From: Kappaphycus alvarezii
Taxonomy: Eukaryota > Rhodophyta > Florideophyceae > Gigartinales > Solieriaceae
NCBI GenBank assembly: GCA_002205965.3
Contig: NADL03000594.1
Location: 1,612,001 to 1,676,000 of the forward strand
Length of the DNA: 64,000 bases
Direction: 5' to 3'
This document shows, piece after piece, positions 22,058 through 33,220 of the stretch. The notes below the pieces were generated by a model. That model was not told where the DNA came from. It ran no database searches and was given only the letters and a program-made list of their open reading frames with translations. Numbering within the stretch: the first letter of the stretch is position 1; every line of letters starts with the position of its first letter. The position numbers were made by a program, and so were the translations under genes.

Positions 22058-22225
22058 TTCCAACGTACAAATCCGCCGTCACATTTATCTTTGACATCCA
22101 CGCGCATCAGCTCAGGCGCTGCACCGGTCTCGATCCAAGCCGCAAACTTCTCGCGCCCTGACTCCCGCAGCTCTCCCTCCTCTCCAACATACCCCTCACG
22201 CGTTCTCCGCAGGCAACGTATCGCC
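22058..22225 (+). other. in-frame Arg/Ser-rich 5' extension of the AlaRS gene
   Basis: The AlaRS frame is open for 168 bases before its first ATG, back to a TAA at 22055. It contains no ATG but has TTG at 22091 and ACG at 22100. The encoded segment has about seven arginines, many serines and a single acid, ending RVLRRQRIA, like a mitochondrial presequence. Yeast ALA1 makes its mitochondrial isoform from upstream ACG codons in a comparable leader. Confidence 0.45.
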
Positions 22226-25123
22226 ATGACAGCATCGACCACTCCATTTACCGAGAACGACATTGCCTGGCCGGCATCACGCGTTCGTTCTGCCTTTATC
22301 GATTTCTTTAAAGATACCCATGAACATACCTTTGTTCCGTCGTCTCCAGTCGTGCCGCACGACGATCCCACACTCCTATTCGCAAATGCCGGAATGAATC
22401 AGTTCAAGCCAATTTTCCTTGGTATCGCCGCTCCAGGCTCAGTTCTTTCTACACTTACTCGTGCCTGTAACTCTCAGAAGTGCATCCGGGCCGGTGGAAA
22501 ACACAATGACCTAGATGATGTTGGAAAGGATACATACCATCACACCTTCTTTGAGATGCTTGGCAATTGGAGCTTTGGCGATTATTTTAAGAAGGGAGCA
22601 ATTGATATGGCCGTTCAACTTTTGGTCAATGTTTATGGCTTACCCATTGAACGTCTATATGCTACATATTTTGGTGGTGATGAGTCCCAAGGCTTAGAGC
22701 CAGATCTTGAGGCACGTGAATTATGGCTCGCGCATCTCCCAGAGTCAAGGGTTTTACCGTTTGACTGCAAGGACAACTTTTGGGAAATGGGTGACACGGG
22801 ACCATGCGGACCTTGCACGGAGCTTCACTTTGACAGAATTGGAGGCCGCGATGCAGCTTCTCTCGTCAACATGGATGATCCCAATGTCATTGAGATTTGG
22901 AACCTTGTCTTTATTCAGTACAATAGGGAACCAGACTCCTCCCTGCGATCCTTGCCAAACAAGCACGTTGACACGGGTATGGGATTTGAACGAGTAACTT
23001 CCATTTTGCAGAATAAGATGTCAAATTACGACACCGATGTCTTCATGCCCATCTTCAAATCAATTCAAAGTGTTACAGGGTGCAGGCCGTATAGCGGATT
23101 GCTTGGCTCTGATGATACTGACGGCGTAGATATGGCGTATCGTGTTGTCGCCGATCATATTCGCACTCTCACTATCGCCTTGACCGACGGCGCAGTTCCA
23201 GACAGCGATGGTCGCGGTTATGTCCTCCGTCGTATCCTCCGCCGCGCAGTACGCTACGGAAGAGAATTTCTGGATGCACAACCTGGCTTCTTCGCTGGCT
23301 TGGTAGACTCTGTTGTTTCATCGATGGGTGACGCATTCCCTGAGCTCGTTGAGAAACGAGACCATGTTGTTGAGATCATTGCCCATGAGGAAAAGACCTT
23401 CTTGCGAACATTGGATCGCGGCACTGAGCGCTTTAAGCAAATCGCGAGGGAACTTGGTTCAACTGGGAGCAAGGTTATTTCTGGTGCGGATGCTTTCTTC
23501 CTGTATGACACCATGGGTTTCCCACTGGATTTAACTCAGCGTATGGCTGAGGAAGTGGGCCTGACCGTTGATGAGGACGCATACAATGCCGCTATGACCG
23601 CGGCGCGCGAAATGTCCCGTGCCGATCGTGCGAACAGATCGGGCACCGCGGGTGTCAAGATCGCTCTGGAGGCGGAGGAAACAGCATTTCTGACCAATGA
23701 GAACGTTGCACCAACAGATGATAATGCCAAATACATTTGGAACGAGAACCCGCAGGTTGTAGTTAAAGCAATTTTTGGCGGAGGACGCGGAAACTTTTTG
23801 GAATCTACGGAGAGCACTGAGTCTGGCGTTCCATTTGGTGTAGTTCTTGACTCGACTAGTTTCTATGCAGAGGCAGGTGGCCAAGTTGCCGACATTGGAT
23901 CACTCAAGGATGCGACCGGCGATGTTTCCCTATTTGATGTGAAAACTGTGCAGGTATTTGGAGGGTTTGTTCTTCACATCGGTTTGAAGACAGAAGGTGC
24001 CATCAATTTCAAAGTGGGAGATGTTATTACAAGTTGTGTGGATTACAAGCACAGGAGCAACATCGCGCCCAATCATACCTCTACTCATGTTCTAAACTTT
24101 GCACTGCTTAAGGTTCTGGGAGACGGCGTTGATCAAAAGGGATCCCTTGTCGACGAATCAAAACTCAGATTTGATTTCTCGCAAAAGAAAGCTCTCACCA
24201 TTGAGCAGCTTACCGAAGTCGAGAACATTGTGAAGTCAGTCATTAGCGAGGGGAAGGACGTCTACACTAAGGTCACACCACTTGCGGATGCAAAGGCAAT
24301 CCATTCATTGCGTGCAGTTTTCGGTGAGACTTACCCTGATCCAGTGCGTGTTGTTTCCATCGGGATTCCTGTAGAGGATTTGGTGGCGGATCCCCTGAAC
24401 GAGGCGTGGTCCGCTATCAGCGTTGAATTTTGTGGGGGAACGCATTTGAAGAATACAAAAGAGGCAGAATCTTTCCTCATTGTAGAGGAAGGGTCGTTGT
24501 CAACGGGTGTCAGGAGAATCACAGCGGTAACAAAGGAGGCGGCGGAGGAGGTTGCAGCAATGGGTGCGGCTGTCGAAAAGCATGTTGCGGAGGCTGAGGT
24601 CCTTGATGCATCCAAGCTGCCGGATGTGGTACCCGGACTGGTAAATGAAGTGAATGAGACGGTCATGTCTGCAGTGCTCAAGCATGCCCTGCGTGAAAGA
24701 TTATCAGTTTTGACGAAAAAATCTGCGGAAGCCTTCAAGGCGCGTGCCAAGGGTGCTCTGGGTGAAGGGCTTTTGGCGGCTGAGAAAGAAGTGATGCAGG
24801 CCAAGGAAGAAGGGAAGAGCCTCGCAGTGATACTTGTACCGCTAGAGGGTGACGGAAAGGCATTGAGCAAGCTTGCGTCCAAACTCGGCGGAATGTGGAA
24901 AGAGGGGTCAATAATGGTTATCTCGGTGGACCATAAAAAGAACTTGATCCGTCTGTGTACAGTTAGTTCAACAATTCCGGCGAACAAGTGGGCAACTGAT
25001 ACGATGATGAATGTGGGGGGCAAGGGAGGTGGAAAAGTCACGGCGGCTAACGGGACGGCAAAGTTTGAGAGTGACGACCAAGTGCAAAGTATCGTTGATT
25101 TTGCTCGATCCTGGGAGGGATAA
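22226..25123 (+). CDS. AARS: alanyl-tRNA synthetase
   Basis: Class II synthetase that charges tRNA-Ala; 965 residues from the first ATG, the usual full length, in one exon. The N-terminal core begins IDFFKDTHEHTFVPSSPVVP, with motif 1 region TLLFANAGMNQFKPIFLG, motif 2 region FFEMLGNWSFGDYFKKGA and motif 3 region GRGYVLRRILRRAVRYG. The editing domain keeps its zinc-binding residues: H617 and H621 (NHTSTHV), C736 and H740 (CGGTH). The C-terminal domain ends with GGKGGGKVTAANGT, the C-Ala glycine-rich motif. All parts look intact. A single gene with an in-frame basic leader suggests it may serve cytosol and an organelle. Confidence 0.96.
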   Translation: MTASTTPFTENDIAWPASRVRSAFIDFFKDTHEHTFVPSSPVVPHDDPTLLFANAGMNQFKPIFLGIAAPGSVLSTLTRACNSQKCIRAGGKHNDLDDVGKDTYHHTFFEMLGNWSFGDYFKKGAIDMAVQLLVNVYGLPIERLYATYFGGDESQGLEPDLEARELWLAHLPESRVLPFDCKDNFWEMGDTGPCGPCTELHFDRIGGRDAASLVNMDDPNVIEIWNLVFIQYNREPDSSLRSLPNKHVDTGMGFERVTSILQNKMSNYDTDVFMPIFKSIQSVTGCRPYSGLLGSDDTDGVDMAYRVVADHIRTLTIALTDGAVPDSDGRGYVLRRILRRAVRYGREFLDAQPGFFAGLVDSVVSSMGDAFPELVEKRDHVVEIIAHEEKTFLRTLDRGTERFKQIARELGSTGSKVISGADAFFLYDTMGFPLDLTQRMAEEVGLTVDEDAYNAAMTAAREMSRADRANRSGTAGVKIALEAEETAFLTNENVAPTDDNAKYIWNENPQVVVKAIFGGGRGNFLESTESTESGVPFGVVLDSTSFYAEAGGQVADIGSLKDATGDVSLFDVKTVQVFGGFVLHIGLKTEGAINFKVGDVITSCVDYKHRSNIAPNHTSTHVLNFALLKVLGDGVDQKGSLVDESKLRFDFSQKKALTIEQLTEVENIVKSVISEGKDVYTKVTPLADAKAIHSLRAVFGETYPDPVRVVSIGIPVEDLVADPLNEAWSAISVEFCGGTHLKNTKEAESFLIVEEGSLSTGVRRITAVTKEAAEEVAAMGAAVEKHVAEAEVLDASKLPDVVPGLVNEVNETVMSAVLKHALRERLSVLTKKSAEAFKARAKGALGEGLLAAEKEVMQAKEEGKSLAVILVPLEGDGKALSKLASKLGGMWKEGSIMVISVDHKKNLIRLCTVSSTIPANKWATDTMMNVGGKGGGKVTAANGTAKFESDDQVQSIVDFARSWEG

Positions 25124-27500
25124 AGCATCATTTGATCGCTTGTGATGGCGAGAAGGCGCTCATGTGAGGCGAGTAGTATGACGACTTAGGTTTGTATGAA
25201 AAAGTAACCTTTAACATAGAGCAAGTCGACAAGCAGGGCCCTTGAGGTAAATGCCTGTTCAAGTTGACGTGATTTGCTCCAGTAGAATCGAAAATTTCTC
25301 CCTTGAGTAGAGGTGGGATAGCTCGGGGACGATCCACGGGGCTTCCATCAAAATGTTGCGGTACTGGAGAATCTTTCCTTTGTCTGCGACTGGTTTACTT
25401 CGCTCTAGAAAGTGACATCCGTTCCCTAATCTGTGAACCGGAATAAGACTTTAACGGTCTACGTGCACAGGTCAAGCATCTCATATTTGAACTCCAACGG
25501 TTTACCTGCCTACACAGTGAAACTGTGTGGCGCGATCACAGGATCGATCAAGTGGTGGCGGCCATCATATGCGATCTTTTACCTCATGTGAAAGCGTCCA
25601 AGTTGGCAAAGCGTGGTTTGGAAGGTCAACTCTTGCTAACGTGAGAAAGTAGTACAATCAGCCGTACGAGAGAGAGTGTACGCTTACGCTTGATGCCATA
25701 ACATCGTCCCCCCGAATTCACAGTTTCTTCACGAAAAACTGATTTATTTGAAAACAATTCTGCTCAACTTCTGTGCCCCAATAACCTCTAAGAGTATGAA
25801 TTTGCCAGTTAATACTACTTTTTCCCAAAAATGCCCACCTTTACAGATTTGAAGGGGAGTGTGCAGTCATAACCAAGTTATCCTTTAAACTTAAAAGTTT
25901 GGGGAAACCCTTACATTTCATGTACAAGCAACCATGTAGAGGCATATGTCACGGTCGGATCCGGCGGCGAGCGGTATTTTGGGAAATAGTTGTTTGATTA
26001 AATTCGTCCAGATTTGTCCGCACCGTGTCACTCTCGCTCTCAGGAGGTCGCAAGGCTGTAGCGCTTTTTTTGAACGATTTCAACATAAAGAGGAGGGAGC
26101 AGTTGTTTGTAATCGAATAGCAGTTGTTTGAAATCAGCGAATGTAAAGCCCTTGCACTGCAAGGTCATCCAGCCACATTCGTGAGAACATTTTTTAGAAT
26201 CAACCGTGCTGCCCGGGCTTTTGCAAAATAGCGAGTAAACTACCTAAAACGAATAAATTTAAAGAACAAATTAACAGGCTCACCATCCTCGCAGCCCTAT
26301 TTGACCATCAAATAGCTTTAGTACTGCTATTCGCTTCTTTACTCAGAAACAACGATACTCCTTATACTCACTGGCTCCGATTAACTTAATACACCCCCTC
26401 TGCTACTCCTAGAAGCCCACCCGTAGATATTGAAGGGGGTGGGGGATCAGGGAGATCTTTAATATTTGAAAGGTGCGATCGAATGGCTGACTACCTGCTA
26501 CCAGGTTAGCGGGCTGTTTTCTAGTACCGAAGAAGTCGGTGAGTATTCGTTCACCTGAATTGCAGTCATTGTTATATGCTTTACATACCCTCACTGCATC
26601 ATGCCATGTATTGTAGCCATATTATATCCTCCTCCGCAGCAAATCACCCCTCGTTTTCTCGCCAACCAATACAATTTCGTCAAGTCCGATTCTGTTGCAA
26701 CCTCCCTGTTGTTCCTCAGGAAAACATGATACTAAGCAATCATAAACACACCCAACAGGAATTCCTTCATCATGTAATGCCCATGCTAGAAAAGTATTGG
26801 TGCTTGGATAGAGCTACTATTTACGGAAAGATATGTCTGAAATCAAAACAGTTCACTATACAATGCTATTGACTATTGATTCAGGGAGTCCTAGATGACA
26901 CAGCAAGTGTGTCGTCACTGCAAGATGACACTGTTCACAAGATCATTTTGCAGTTCACATGAACAGTATCAACTTATGTCAGCCGGAAAAATCGCTGTTT
27001 CAAGTCTTATGATCTGTACTGGATTCTGTTGTGCACTTTGTGATTATACTTATGTACAATACGAATGAAATATGCTCCTTGCGCTCCGACTATCATAAAG
27101 CATGCCTCTTCTCCGAGAAAGAAGTATAGAATAATAAGTGTGCTACCTGTAGTTCACATGTGTTAGCTATGCGACACAATATTTACCCATGTGTCGCCCA
27201 CGCGACACATGGGAACATGGATTTCAAGCAGCAAACTGCGTTAATATGATCATTATGAGTATCTCAAGGTCACTATGTTACGCTGCATTTAGCGATGATC
27301 GTCAGAATCTATGAGAATTCTTCCATATCGTTTTTCGATAGGGTCGCATATGTGTCACCCCACCGACACAATTTAGGGAAGCTGGCAGAAATATAGCACT
27401 GCAGCATCATGACAAAAAGGCGGTAGGTTTGAAATCATGTTGATTTCGACATCAATACAGATGTATTCTCTCTCCTCATTACCTACCCCTCCACCGTTCG
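25124..27500. other. gene-free region
   Basis: Only short unconvincing frames occur. Between about 26885 and 27370 GTGTCGY/RCGACAC words recur, including one strong inverted repeat. Otherwise I see nothing. Confidence 0.5.
27186..27213. repeat. 12-bp inverted repeat with CGACACATGGG arms
   Basis: CCCATGTGTCGC (27186-27197), four loop bases, then its exact inverse at 27202-27213. It is the strongest of several GTGTCG/CGACAC words in the 500 bases around it. Confidence 0.65.
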
Positions 27501-27699
27501 CCTCATCCTCACCGTCCTGATCAAGACTGCCCTCATCGCACCCTTCATCCCGAATCTCCTCGCGACGCTGCCAAGTCCTTGCTCCCGCCTTACCCCTCAC
27601 CCACCACACGCCTACATCTCTACTCCGCATCGCCACCCCGCACCCCCTCACGTATCCTTCTACGCCAAGAGGCCGCTGCCACAACCATGGCAACACACG

Positions 27700-28120
27700 C
27701 ATCACAACCTACACCGCCACCCCGCACCGCCACCCCGTACCGCCATCTCGAAACCCCTGCTAACCGCAACCCCCTCCCACGCCTGAATTCTCAACACAGC
27801 ACCCAAAACACCGTCACCAGTACTGACGCCCATACCCGCAATCCCAGCACCAGATCCGGCACCGATGCCCATACCCGCGTTGCCAGCACCACATACCTCC
27901 TCCACACCCGTCTCCGACAATCGACGCCCACAACCGACGCTCACAATCCGACACTGATACTTACAACCGATGCCCGCAACTGACGCCCACATTCCTACGC
28001 TGGGACAATCACCGATACCCACACCGACACCCACGACCGACGCCGACATTCCGACACCCATACTGGACACCGACACCCGCACTAGCATTGCCACGCCAAC
28101 GCACTGGGCCCGGCGGTAAG
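27700..28120 (+). repeat. degenerate CCGACRCCCACA-type tandem repeat
   Basis: Loose repeats of GACGCCCAYA / CCGACACCCAC fill this C- and A-rich stretch. G is rare on the plus strand. Open frames here translate to Thr/Pro/His/Asp-rich sequence (or Gly/Val-rich on the minus strand) and are explained by the repeat, although a low-complexity protein segment upstream of the recombinase remnant is possible. Confidence 0.6.
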
Positions 28121-28413
28121 ACTCCCGAAAACGCACACCTACCGCCACCGACGCCAAAACTTCCTCAACCACACCCGCAACGCCACCGCAACCAAAACTT
28201 TCTGAACATCAACCTCACCAGTGCAGGCCACACCTGCACACCTGTATCAAAAGCTGCCTCTGCAAATCAACCTTCACCGCCGCCCTGGCTACCGTTCCGC
28301 GCACGATTCTTCATGTCTAAACGGCGTAAAGTTAACAGTGCCTAATGTAGGAAAGCTCAAGCCGTAAGTACTAGCCTCGGGTTCGTGAGGGAGAGCAGTG
28401 ATGCAGTGCATAA

Positions 28414-30103
28414 ATGGAAATGGGAACAATTTCGATCGTTCTGCATGTACATGAATTGCAGGATGGGGAAATTTGTGTCGATCCTGAAGGACCGGGAGAA
28501 CCAAGCGCATTAATTGTTGGGAATTTATTGGATTTTTTCTACTACAAAGCCATGGAGACAGGATGTGACCATGGCGAGGTGTTCAATATCAGATCTGCTC
28601 TTGCGAGCATATACAAGCGGAAATTCAGAAGGGATGGCAAATGGAAAACGTTTCCAGGTGAAAAGACAGAGGAAAATCCGGTGAACTCAGTCGATATTGA
28701 GGGCGCCGTGAACCACTACAAGAGGGGGAAAAACAGGTAGGATACAAGAGGGTCCTTCCTTTCAAGTACAGATACATGGAACGCTTGCAGAGATATTCAA
28801 TCCGAGTGGGAGCGCAGTCATTGCAGTCTACGTACGTAATGGGAGCTGCGTCTTTGTGTTTTGCGTTGTGGTTTCTACTAGACGAACTAGTGAAATTGAG
28901 CTGGGATGACATCCAATTGGACACAGTGAACGAGCAAATGGTGCCATTTATTGAAGTTACATTGAAAGGGAGAAAGTTTTAACGCAATGCTGATGGGCAA
29001 GAGTACGTGATATATGAACAAAAGAATGATTTGTGTGTATTTGAATTCACTCATGTTCGTGCTTGGATTGAAAAGTACCAATCTATAATGTCTCGACCGT
29101 TTAAGAGTAGTGACCCCCTGTTTCCGCATGCAGATGATGTCGTTTCGAAGATCAGTTTTGGAACACGAATGAATCAGCAGAATTTCATGAAAACAATTAA
29201 CGATTGGGTTGAAAGGTGCAAGAGTATTCCCAGAAACGTAGCGGGGGAACCATTAGGTAAGTTTACTATGCATTGTTTTCGACGGGGCGTTGCACAACAT
29301 TGGTGACTTACGTGAGCCAAACGGTGGCCGCTTCATGTAGTAAAATGGTGGGGGGGTGGGGGAGCGGGGATGACGCGAACACTATAATCCACTTTCTGCT
29401 GGAAGAGACGTGTAAATAGATAGAATGTTATACTCATTACCTCTTCAATCGTGGGAATGACCTTGAGATAAAATCAAGCATAGAGTCTGCGGGTGACCTG
29501 GAGGACGTGATTTCTGAACTAAAGCTTTCAATACAGAAGAGACAAAAGGAGATGGTAGATTTGGAAGAAAGGATTATCACGCACATATCAGCACAGACAT
29601 ATTTCCTGTCCGAACTTTGGAAAGAAACAATTTCCAAGACGGTAATGGTGCCAATGGACAGGATGGTAGGAAGGAGAGACTCAACAATAGTTGGGGTGTG
29701 CGCAACAACAGTGGGGTGGAAGGGGGGTGGGGCTCAGCAATAGAGGGGGAGGACTCGGGGGATGATGAAAAAAGCAGGGAGGGATCTGGTTCTGTGGTTG
29801 CATCAGGAAAAGAAGAATGGCTTTCATTTAAATGAAAATTCATACGGAGAGTTAATAACTGGCGGGATTGAACAATGGACATTAGGTTGCGCAGGATGGA
29901 ACTTGGTCGTGCCACTGAAAGACGGGGCTGCGAAAGCCAGGATGGCGGCAATGAAATACAAATATCACGACAGGAAACGCATAGCAAAAGATTATGAGAG
30001 ACTGGGAGAGAGATCGTTTATTGATGCGTACAATGCTGATGACATTACGATACGGACGGGGGTGGGCGCAAGCAAGAGGGAAGCAAAAAACGGCTACGGG
30101 TGA
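28414..30103 (+). pseudogene. Crypton-like tyrosine recombinase, broken
   Basis: Several shifted frames give one protein. An N-terminal core-binding-like part (VGNLLDFFYYKAMETG, RSALASIYKR, 28500-28620) leads into a catalytic part (SLCFALWFLLDELVKLSWDDI, 28850-28910) and then GKFTMHCFRRGVAQHW (28255 + 1000 region, 29252-29303). HCFR supplies the HxxR box, and HCFRRG..Q is typical of tyrosine recombinases in fungal and algal transposons. A stop follows at once; the next frame reads KMVGGWGSGDDANTIIHFLLEE, where the usual nucleophile Tyr is Phe (about 29393). A tail with QWTLGCAGWNLVVPLKD and DRKRIAKDYERLGE ends at 30103. Stops, shifts and the lost Tyr show it is dead. The upstream catalytic Arg is also not evident. 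Confidence 0.55.
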
Positions 30104-31700
30104 AGCATCTAGGTAGCATCCTCATCATCGTGCGGGACACAATTGAAACAATAAATTTTGGAGCAGAGTCTATCTTGCGTCTCAATCCAAGTGCTGCTCT
30201 CAATGTACCGGTCAACAAAAGTAGCCTAGAGGGGACGGGAGCAGTGTACCCACTGTCTGGACGCTGTGTCTGCCGTTTCAGTGCATCTGAAGTTGCAATT
30301 TGCACAAAGAACACTACCGAAATCATCCCGAAACAAGCTCACAAACCTCGGTCGCCGTTGTGGTAAGATTGGATTAGGTTTCGCATCGTGTTTATGTTTC
30401 GCTTTACATTCCTAAACTGCGACAAAATATTCATGCGCTGCCTTCCACATATCCATCCTCCCGACAAATCCACGCGCTTACATGAGCCATCCCCCTTCGA
30501 TTTCTTCTTCTTGTCAAACTTGCTGCGTAGGATGGCTTTGTCGCGGACGTATATCTTGAACTCCACTTACTTTTCCACCGCGTCCCTCCTCGAAGTCTTC
30601 AGACGCCACATGAGCTGTCCGACGACATAGCTAGTCAAAGCTTCGTCTAGAGCGGGATCCGTAGCCTCGGAGAGCATAGAGAACTGACTAAAGCTTGGTT
30701 GTGATAGTTTGTAACCACGGTGGTGTTTTCAATGATACCAATATATTTAGCTTGCGTCCTTTTTTCAACAAGGTTATAAATGATCCCACAGCTTCTATCA
30801 ATGAAAAAAAATCAATTGAGAGTCATTTGACTTTACGTACTTCCTATCTAACGGGATTTATCAGCGGTAAATTTTTTAATACACACAGTAGCTTTTCACA
30901 AATTGGAGTATGAGAAAACCTTTTTTCGCCGCTAAGAGAGTGTAGCAAAGCGTGTTGAGATGGTTTTATGTGTTTTATTCGCTCTTTTTCCCGGCTTACG
31001 ACGACTGTGGGATTTTTGTATAAAGAAGACATGGGAAGTATGCTCCAGGCGAGTACAGATTTACAAAATATGGTTGTAGAGTATCGCCGGGAAAACATGA
31101 TGGATGGAACAAGTGGTCTTCGAAATTTAAGCCGGGAATGAAATGTATATGTGAAGTAGAATTTCACGGACTTTGGTGGATTGGAGCAGAGCTACAGTTG
31201 TAATTCCACGAGATCAAGCAATGAGCTAGGAGGTTGACAAAAGCTTTAATCAATCATGTAGGTAACTACGTAGGAGATTTTCCACGATCCTAGGTTCTTG
31301 CAGTGTGTGCTCATATTCTTAAACTGCTTCTATGTCGTATCAACTCCAAATAGTCCCTGAAACCATTCCATAGCCGCCTCCAGTGTGACCTTTCGCCCCC
31401 TTCAATCAAAAGTGGGACCAAGTTTACTGTAAAGAACTTTCGTCTGCCTTAACCCAGTTAGAATAGGCAGCATCCAGATCCTATCGGAAAAATGACACAT
31501 TCTGCCTTGATTCATCGTCCTAACCTCCTGAAATTTGCTAAGACACCAAAACCACTCCATTTTTTATCTTCATGCAATTATCTGTGATATATATCTATCA
31601 CCTTCTTTACCCTCACATCGATGAATTATAATATAATTTGTATGCATTCTCCTTTACGTACTCATAGCTCGTAATTAATCATCGTTCAACCAATATACAA
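30104..31700. other. gene-free region
   Basis: Frames of 72-107 codons at 30695-30913 (+) and 30844-31167 (-) overlap each other and show no family. No gene is supported. Confidence 0.45.
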
Positions 31701-31875
31701 AGCCTACGTCACCAAATTCAGCTAATTTGTGTCTTTTAGTGCCTCCGCTGCTCTCCACACTTCCCAACCTGCATTCTGAAACACTCCAGCTATTCTTGTT
31801 CCTTGTCTCCCGACTTCCAATCCCCTATTCTCCACCTGTCGCCGTGTCAGCGGTTTATATCATGCCCATCAACAG

Positions 31876-33220
31876 ATGTTCACGAACAAAAGAACTTTTA
31901 TTGGGACCGGGACTTTGAACCCTTGTTTCTCCGATAGCTTATTCGCATTTCTGTCTAATGGCACTCGATTTTTGACAACTAGAGACACTAAAAGTCCCTC
32001 CTTTGCATATTCTATAATTAATGTCTCTGCTACCATAGAACCTGCGCCAGTGTCTAATTTAGGTATTTCAGGGTGTACTACGGATCCGTGCGTTTTTACT
32101 ACGGTTTAAATGATGAGATTTGAGGCCTAATGTCAACGTGCTTTCGTGTTAGAAGATAATAGAGTTGGTGAATATTTGGATGCCGCTTTTTCCCTGGGGT
32201 TGATTTCACCATCAGATCCCGCTCTCTGCACTGGTAATGGTGCTGTGGCCTTCCTTGACCACGGGCGCTACGACATCTTGAGCTTTTTTGCTCCCCAATA
32301 CCGCGGTGTTCCCGAGACAGATCGAAAGTCACTGCGCGACGCCCTCGTGGTCATACTACAAGACCTGTGCAAGGCTCCAGCGGCCCAGCGCCCAGTTCTC
32401 ACACCCATTCGACCCCCTAACGTCAATAGCGTCGCTCCTACCATGCCCCGTCCTGCATCACCTCATGCTGCCCCCGCCATTTCTCCCGCACTCACCGCCC
32501 AAAGCCAGCCGTCTGCCTTTACACCGCCTCACGGCTCCCATGGCCCCACCCTGCACCCGGCGCCGTCCCTCCTCGCTCCAACGGTCTCATGCACCCTGAC
32601 CCCCCGCCCGTCACACCATAACCTCTTTCCGCTCCCGCCCGCAAAAGCCAAGGCCTCGACCCCGTCTCCACGCCATCCCAAGCCTCCCAAGCCTCCAGAC
32701 ACCAGCGCTCAGCTCATGCCACTACGCAGCAATAGGCATCTTCTCCCGCTGCATCTCAGGTACCACCTTCCCCCGAAGGGCAGACCCATTCGGGCGGGGC
32801 AGCCACTTCTAAACACACTATCTTTCGTCCACACAACTACGTCACCAAACGGCGCTCACACGCGGCCACGAAGGGTTGATACCGGCCAAACCTGTTGCGA
32901 AATCAACCGAAACGCTCTCTACTGCCAACAAATCTCGTCCATTTCCTCGTTAGCCAACGTCGACCGTGGAGTAAATTGACGCTCCCGAACCAGGCCGCAG
33001 GCCCTGAATAAGCATCCCAATGGCCCTAAAGATACGGACTGTCTACATCCCGCCCCTGCCGACACCACAGTGCAGGATGTGGAAGCGTAGACTGCTCAGC
33101 CCCCGACGATGCCTGGCGCAGCACCCACTCCAACGGGCTCCAACTAATTGCTAACGCATTGGAAAGACTCCTAACACGTTTCTCAAGAATCAACGCGGCC
33201 CCACTGCATTCTTGCGATGC
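31876..33220 (+). pseudogene. GC-rich island with unidentified coding-like frames
   Basis: This segment is clearly richer in G+C than the AT-rich DNA on both sides. A frame with ATG at 31876 (75 codons, ending at the TAA 32107) is followed by an open frame from about 32131 to 32979. The latter has a folded-looking start (LEDNRVGEYLDAAFSLGLI, YDILSFFAPQYRGV, DALVVILQDLCKA) and then a long Pro/Ser/His-rich tail. No ATG precedes the folded part and no family is recognised. It looks like a gene or transposon fragment that arrived from GC-richer DNA. Confidence 0.35.

Noticed and set aside
24331-25131. 266-codon minus-strand ORF
   Set aside because: It lies wholly antisense to the well-supported AlaRS coding sequence and has Ser/Thr/Ala-rich shadow composition.
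27700-28120. CRISPR-like array
   Set aside because: Repeat units are short, degenerate and contiguous with no regular spacers, and the genome is eukaryotic.
27579-28172. Low-complexity ORFs on both strands
   Set aside because: Explained by the C-rich degenerate repeat, which lacks stops in several frames.
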